Shown piece after piece: positions 22,622 to 25,167 of a DNA stretch of 25,167 nt (position 1 is its first letter; each line of letters opens with the position of its first letter). The stretch comes from Ktedonobacteraceae bacterium (GTDB taxonomy: Bacteria > Chloroflexota > Ktedonobacteria > Ktedonobacterales > Ktedonobacteraceae): the NCBI GenBank assembly GCA_014896635.1, contig JADBKA010000051.1, positions 1 through 25,167 of the forward strand, in the 5' to 3' direction. The notes below the pieces were generated by a model. It ran no database searches and was not told where the DNA came from. It saw only the letters and a program-made list of their open reading frames with translations. The position numbers were made by a program, and so were the translations under genes.

Positions 22622-22876
22622 ATGGAGCCTATCGAGTCTGATTTTGAGTACGTTGAGCGTACACCGTATGAGGCTGATCCCCGCAAACGCTTCAACTGGC
22701 TGCTGATTGTGCCGATTCTCGGCAGTCTCTGGCTGCTCTATCTGCTGGTATCGGTGATCTTCCAGTTGCCCGTGACTCCTCTTGTGAACCCGGTCATGAG
22801 TTTTATGCTGCCTTTCTTCTTTATCGTGGCCGGTCTGCTCTTCTGGGCAATGGAGCCGAAAGCCAACCGTGAATAA
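22622..22876 (+). CDS. Small two-helix membrane protein, unknown function
   Basis: 84 residues starting at ATG 22622 behind GAGGAAAGG. The first 24 residues are acidic and polar (ESDFEYVERTPYEADPRK), then come two hydrophobic segments at about 26-47 and 55-76, ending in a short charged tail. I do not recognise a family. The spacing of 182 bp from rimM and its own SD suggest a separate or loosely linked transcript. Confidence 0.6.
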   Translation: MEPIESDFEYVERTPYEADPRKRFNWLLIVPILGSLWLLYLLVSVIFQLPVTPLVNPVMSFMLPFFFIVAGLLFWAMEPKANRE

Positions 22877-22878
22877 AG

Positions 22879-22926
22879 AACTGTGAGCGATGGTACGGTT
22901 CTTACTTATGCCATCGCTCATCAGTT
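22879..22926. terminator. Bidirectional terminator between convergent genes
   Basis: TGAGCGATGG (22884-22893) pairs perfectly with CCATCGCTCA (22911-22920); AACTG (22879-22883) and CAGTT (22922-22926) extend the stem to 15 bp with one bulged T. It lies between the small membrane protein gene (plus) and the BtuF-like gene (minus); the minus-strand exit is T-rich (TTCTTTATT). Confidence 0.75.
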
Positions 22927-22950
22927 TGCTCCATTAAGGTCTGGGGATGT

Positions 22951-23901
22951 CTATATGCGCCGCCAGGCTTGCTTGTCTACGGCGATGTCCAACCGGCTGT
23001 CCCAGATCACGCGCGCCAGCAACTCTGCTGATTCGACCAGGCGGGGACCTGAGCGGTTGAGGTAGAAGTTGCCGTCGATGGCGTAGACGCGCCCGTGCTG
23101 GACCGCTGTGAGCGTTTGCCAGAGTGGATGGCGTTGCAGCAGCGGAACGTCGAGCAGTGTGCGCTCAAGCGTAAAGCCGCAGGGACAGAGCACCAGTACA
23201 TCGGGGTCTGTGGCCTGGAGCATCTGCCAGGTGATACGTGGAGAATGGCTGCCCACTTCACCGAATAAGCTCTGGCTGCTCGTGTAATCGAGCAATTCAG
23301 GCGTCCAGTTGCCGGCGGCCATAAGCGGGTCGAGCCATTCCAGAACCGCCACACGCGGTTTCCCTTGTTGCCGTGCAGGTTCCTCAGTTTTTTGCTTCAG
23401 TTGGTCCAGGCGATTCTGGTAGCCGCGCACCAGTTCTCCGGCTTGCTCACGCCGTCCCAGGGCCTCTCCTACACGCAGCATATCTTCCCAGACATCACCG
23501 AGTCTATAAGGCGCCAGTGAGACGATGCGCGGGCGCAGTCCTGTGGTCTGCTCAAGCGCCTGTACTACATCGCGTTCGCTGACGGCGCACACCTCGCACT
23601 GCGTTTGTGTGAAGATAATATCCGGTTGTAATCGCCGCAGCAGATCAACGTCAATGCTATAGATACTGAGCGCCCGCAGAGCGTGCTCCTGCTCGGTATT
23701 CTGTGCCAGGCGCCTGATCTGGGCGTCGATTTCTGCGCTACTGGTGTCCACGTTGATGCGCACCGCACTAACCAAAGGCAGGCGCTGCACCTCTGGCGGA
23801 TAGTCGCACTCGTGCGAGCGTCCTACCAGTTGCTCCAGGCAGCCGAGCGCGGCAATCATCTCTGTTGCGCTTGCCAGCAAAGAAATGATGCGCAGAGACA
23901 T
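22951..23901 (-). CDS. Cytosolic cobalamin-binding (BtuF-like) protein
   Basis: 316 residues with AAAGGAG upstream of ATG 23901. It has the helical-backbone binding fold of BtuF/FepB proteins but no signal peptide or lipobox: MSLRIISLLASATEM starts straight in the first beta strand. CDYP at 32-35 and QCEVCAVS at 101-108 are typical of a widespread cytosolic subgroup annotated as cobalamin- or iron-binding. No permease or ATPase genes are next to it. Its ligand and its role without export are unclear. Confidence 0.82.
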   Translation of the reverse strand: MSLRIISLLASATEMIAALGCLEQLVGRSHECDYPPEVQRLPLVSAVRINVDTSSAEIDAQIRRLAQNTEQEHALRALSIYSIDVDLLRRLQPDIIFTQTQCEVCAVSERDVVQALEQTTGLRPRIVSLAPYRLGDVWEDMLRVGEALGRREQAGELVRGYQNRLDQLKQKTEEPARQQGKPRVAVLEWLDPLMAAGNWTPELLDYTSSQSLFGEVGSHSPRITWQMLQATDPDVLVLCPCGFTLERTLLDVPLLQRHPLWQTLTAVQHGRVYAIDGNFYLNRSGPRLVESAELLARVIWDSRLDIAVDKQAWRRI

Positions 23902-24220
23902 GGTGGTATACTCCTTTTACTCATCGGCTCATATTTCAGTCACACTCTCTCCACTATTGTATCATTGGTTCATTGCCTGGTGGCGCTCTCTCTGTCTGCT
24001 GTATCTGGCGGCTCCTCTTTGCGTCAGTTTTTTAACATTCCGTTAACAAAACTGCAAGAAAGCATTAACTAATCATCAAGGAATAGTTAACTTATCCTTA
24101 AAGCAAGGTTTATGTAGTGGTGTTACCGTAGGGATTGGAACGAGCCACAGGAAAAACTTTTCTGATGGTTATGAGAAAGCATTATTGCTACATTGCTCGT
24201 AGAAACGAGCGGGAGGTCTC
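23902..24220 (+). promoter_or_regulatory. Divergent BtuF-like/pstS intergenic region
   Basis: No gene is seen. The region holds a Pho-box-like array (24032-24103), then a weak -10-like TATGTA at 24111-24116, and a leader of about 100 nt ending in the hairpin GCTCGT-AGAA-ACGAGC (24195-24210), which abuts the pstS SD (GGGAGG, 24211-24216). Confidence 0.5.
24032..24103 (+). promoter_or_regulatory. Pho-box-like array of 11-bp-phased TTAACA repeats
   Basis: TTAACA at 24032 and 24043, TTAACT at 24065 and 24087 and TTAAAG at 24098 all fall on one 11-bp register; weaker words GCAAGA (24054) and TCAAGG (24076) fill the remaining slots. TTAACA-N5-TTAACA is the known binding pattern of Bacillus-type PhoP. 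Placed about 115-190 bp before pstS, it points to phosphate-starvation control. Confidence 0.75.
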
Positions 24221-25167
24221 ATGCGTAAGTCTTCGCGCCTGGCACTCCTTGTGGGAGTTGTTATGGTTTTTAGCCTGGTTCTTTCAGCTTGCGGAAGTAC
24301 ATCGTCGCCTGGTACCGGTGCGGGGTCTACACCGGCGGCAGGGCAGTGTCCTGCGGTAAAACAACTCACTGGAGCAGGCGCCACCTTTCCTTATCCTCTC
24401 CTTTCTAAAATGTTTGCGGAATATGCGAAAGTAGGCTGCCAGGTCCAGGTCAACTATCAATCGGTTGGCAGTGGAGCTGGCAAGACGCAGTTTTTGCAGC
24501 AGACAGTAGATTTTGGAGCATCCGATGCGCCAATGACCGATGATGAGATGGCGAAGAGCCAGAATGGCCCGGTGTTGCATATTCCAGAGACGCTAGGGTC
24601 TGAGGCGATCTCCTATAATCTCTCCGCTGTGCCGATGGATAAGCACATCAAGTTTACCGGCCCCTTGATTGCTGATATTTATCTTGGCAAAGTGAAGTTC
24701 TGGGATGATCCGGCGCTGACGAAACTGAACCCCGATCTCTCCTTGCCGCATCAACCCATTACGGTAGTGCATCGCTCGGATGGTAGCGGGACGACTGCCA
24801 TTTTTACGACGTACCTGAAAGCGGTCAGTCCTGAGTGGGCTTCTAAGGTAGGCGCCGGCACAACGGTGAACTGGCCTGTCGGCGTTGGTGGCAAAGGGAA
24901 TGAAGGGGTGGCGTCAGCCGTCAAAACAACGGCGGGGGCGATAGGCTATAACGAGCTGGCCTATGTGCTCTCAAATACCATTCAATATGGCATGGTACAG
25001 AGTAAAGATGGCGAGTTCCTGTTGCCCTCGCTAGAAACAGCAAAGGCGGACGCGCAGAACTTCACAGACATTCCGTCAGACCTGCGCTTCTATATTGTCA
25101 ATGCGCCTGGCAAGAACGCCTATCCGATCAGTGGATATACCTGGCTGCTGGTGTACCAGAATCAGCG
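24221..25167 (+). CDS. pstS: Phosphate ABC transporter substrate-binding lipoprotein PstS (3' end outside window)
   Basis: The frame from ATG 24221 is open to the window edge (315 residues). The N-terminus is a lipoprotein signal with lipobox LSAC, the lipidated cysteine being C24, and a Gly/Ser/Thr linker. GAGATFPYP at 51-59, GAGKTQFLQQTVDFGASDAPM and the phosphate-binding loop RSDGSGTT at 185-192 are diagnostic of PstS, which captures phosphate outside the membrane for the PstCAB importer. Those genes would be expected just beyond the window. GGGAGG is four bases from the start, directly after a 6-bp hairpin. Confidence 0.95.
   Translation, partial: MRKSSRLALLVGVVMVFSLVLSACGSTSSPGTGAGSTPAAGQCPAVKQLTGAGATFPYPLLSKMFAEYAKVGCQVQVNYQSVGSGAGKTQFLQQTVDFGASDAPMTDDEMAKSQNGPVLHIPETLGSEAISYNLSAVPMDKHIKFTGPLIADIYLGKVKFWDDPALTKLNPDLSLPHQPITVVHRSDGSGTTAIFTTYLKAVSPEWASKVGAGTTVNWPVGVGGKGNEGVASAVKTTAGAIGYNELAYVLSNTIQYGMVQSKDGEFLLPSLETAKADAQNFTDIPSDLRFYIVNAPGKNAYPISGYTWLLVYQNQ

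Noticed and set aside
1..25167. CRISPR arrays, tRNA or rRNA genes, insertion sequences
   Set aside because: No regularly spaced repeats of CRISPR size, no cloverleaf or rRNA sequence and no transposase were seen.

Overview
The window looks like a chromosomal segment of a moderately GC-rich bacterium, most probably a Chloroflexota of the Ktedonobacteria type. This is an inference. It rests on the mixed, transporter-rich gene content, strong Shine-Dalgarno (SD) sites, lipoprotein signal peptides and the pairing of a Tat-exported [NiFe] hydrogenase with a bd oxidase. No rRNA or tRNA gene was seen to settle the taxonomy.

Layout. (1) 1-6889, all on the minus strand: the start of a [NiFe]-hydrogenase small subunit gene (cut by the window edge), preceded in transcription order by cydA-cydB-cydD-cydC, which encode cytochrome bd quinol oxidase and its CydDC assembly exporter. 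A repeat-rich spacer separates cydB from cydD. (2) 7364-9071, plus: a two-gene PTS IIB-IIC unit of the lactose/cellobiose family, with a structured leader. (3) 9251-12844, plus: a sugar ABC transporter of xylose/ribose type (binding lipoprotein, single-domain ATPase, permease). A strong hairpin lies after the binding-protein gene. (4) 12941-14332, minus: a MerR/TipA-like regulator that appears to start at CTG, with a textbook MerR-type promoter, and a small deazaflavin-dependent nitroreductase-like protein. (5) 14539-18126, plus: a large alpha-2-macroglobulin-like protein whose frame contains one TGA. (6) 18206-19069: a decayed gene resembling the ADP-ribosylglycohydrolase family. (7) 19141-21079: a sugar-phosphate isomerase/epimerase-like TIM barrel and a Gfo/Idh/MocA oxidoreductase. 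(8) 21297-22439: rpsP-khpA-rimM housekeeping operon. (9) 22622-22876 small membrane protein; 22951-23901 cytosolic BtuF-like protein (minus). (10) 24221-end: pstS, behind an 11-bp-phased Pho-box-like array.

The most striking signal is in region 5. The single TGA at 16849-16851 falls exactly where the thioester cysteine of the alpha-2-macroglobulin family belongs (YPFG-TGA-IQQTS, against the family pattern YPYG-C-x-EQ-T). The frame stays open for another 425 codons. Twenty nucleotides after the TGA there is a bulged hairpin with a GGUC loop, very like a bacterial SECIS element. The window may therefore encode a selenocysteine-containing thioester protein, which I do not know to have been described. 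A plain nonsense mutation or split gene is the main alternative, and the decayed gene just downstream keeps that possibility open.

Other points worth checking are a long-range stem that would bury the PTS IIB ribosome-binding site, a CTG start codon forced by the frame, a Cys-to-Asn change in the hydrogenase proximal-cluster motif, and 18-bp tandem repeats kept in frame upstream of cydD.
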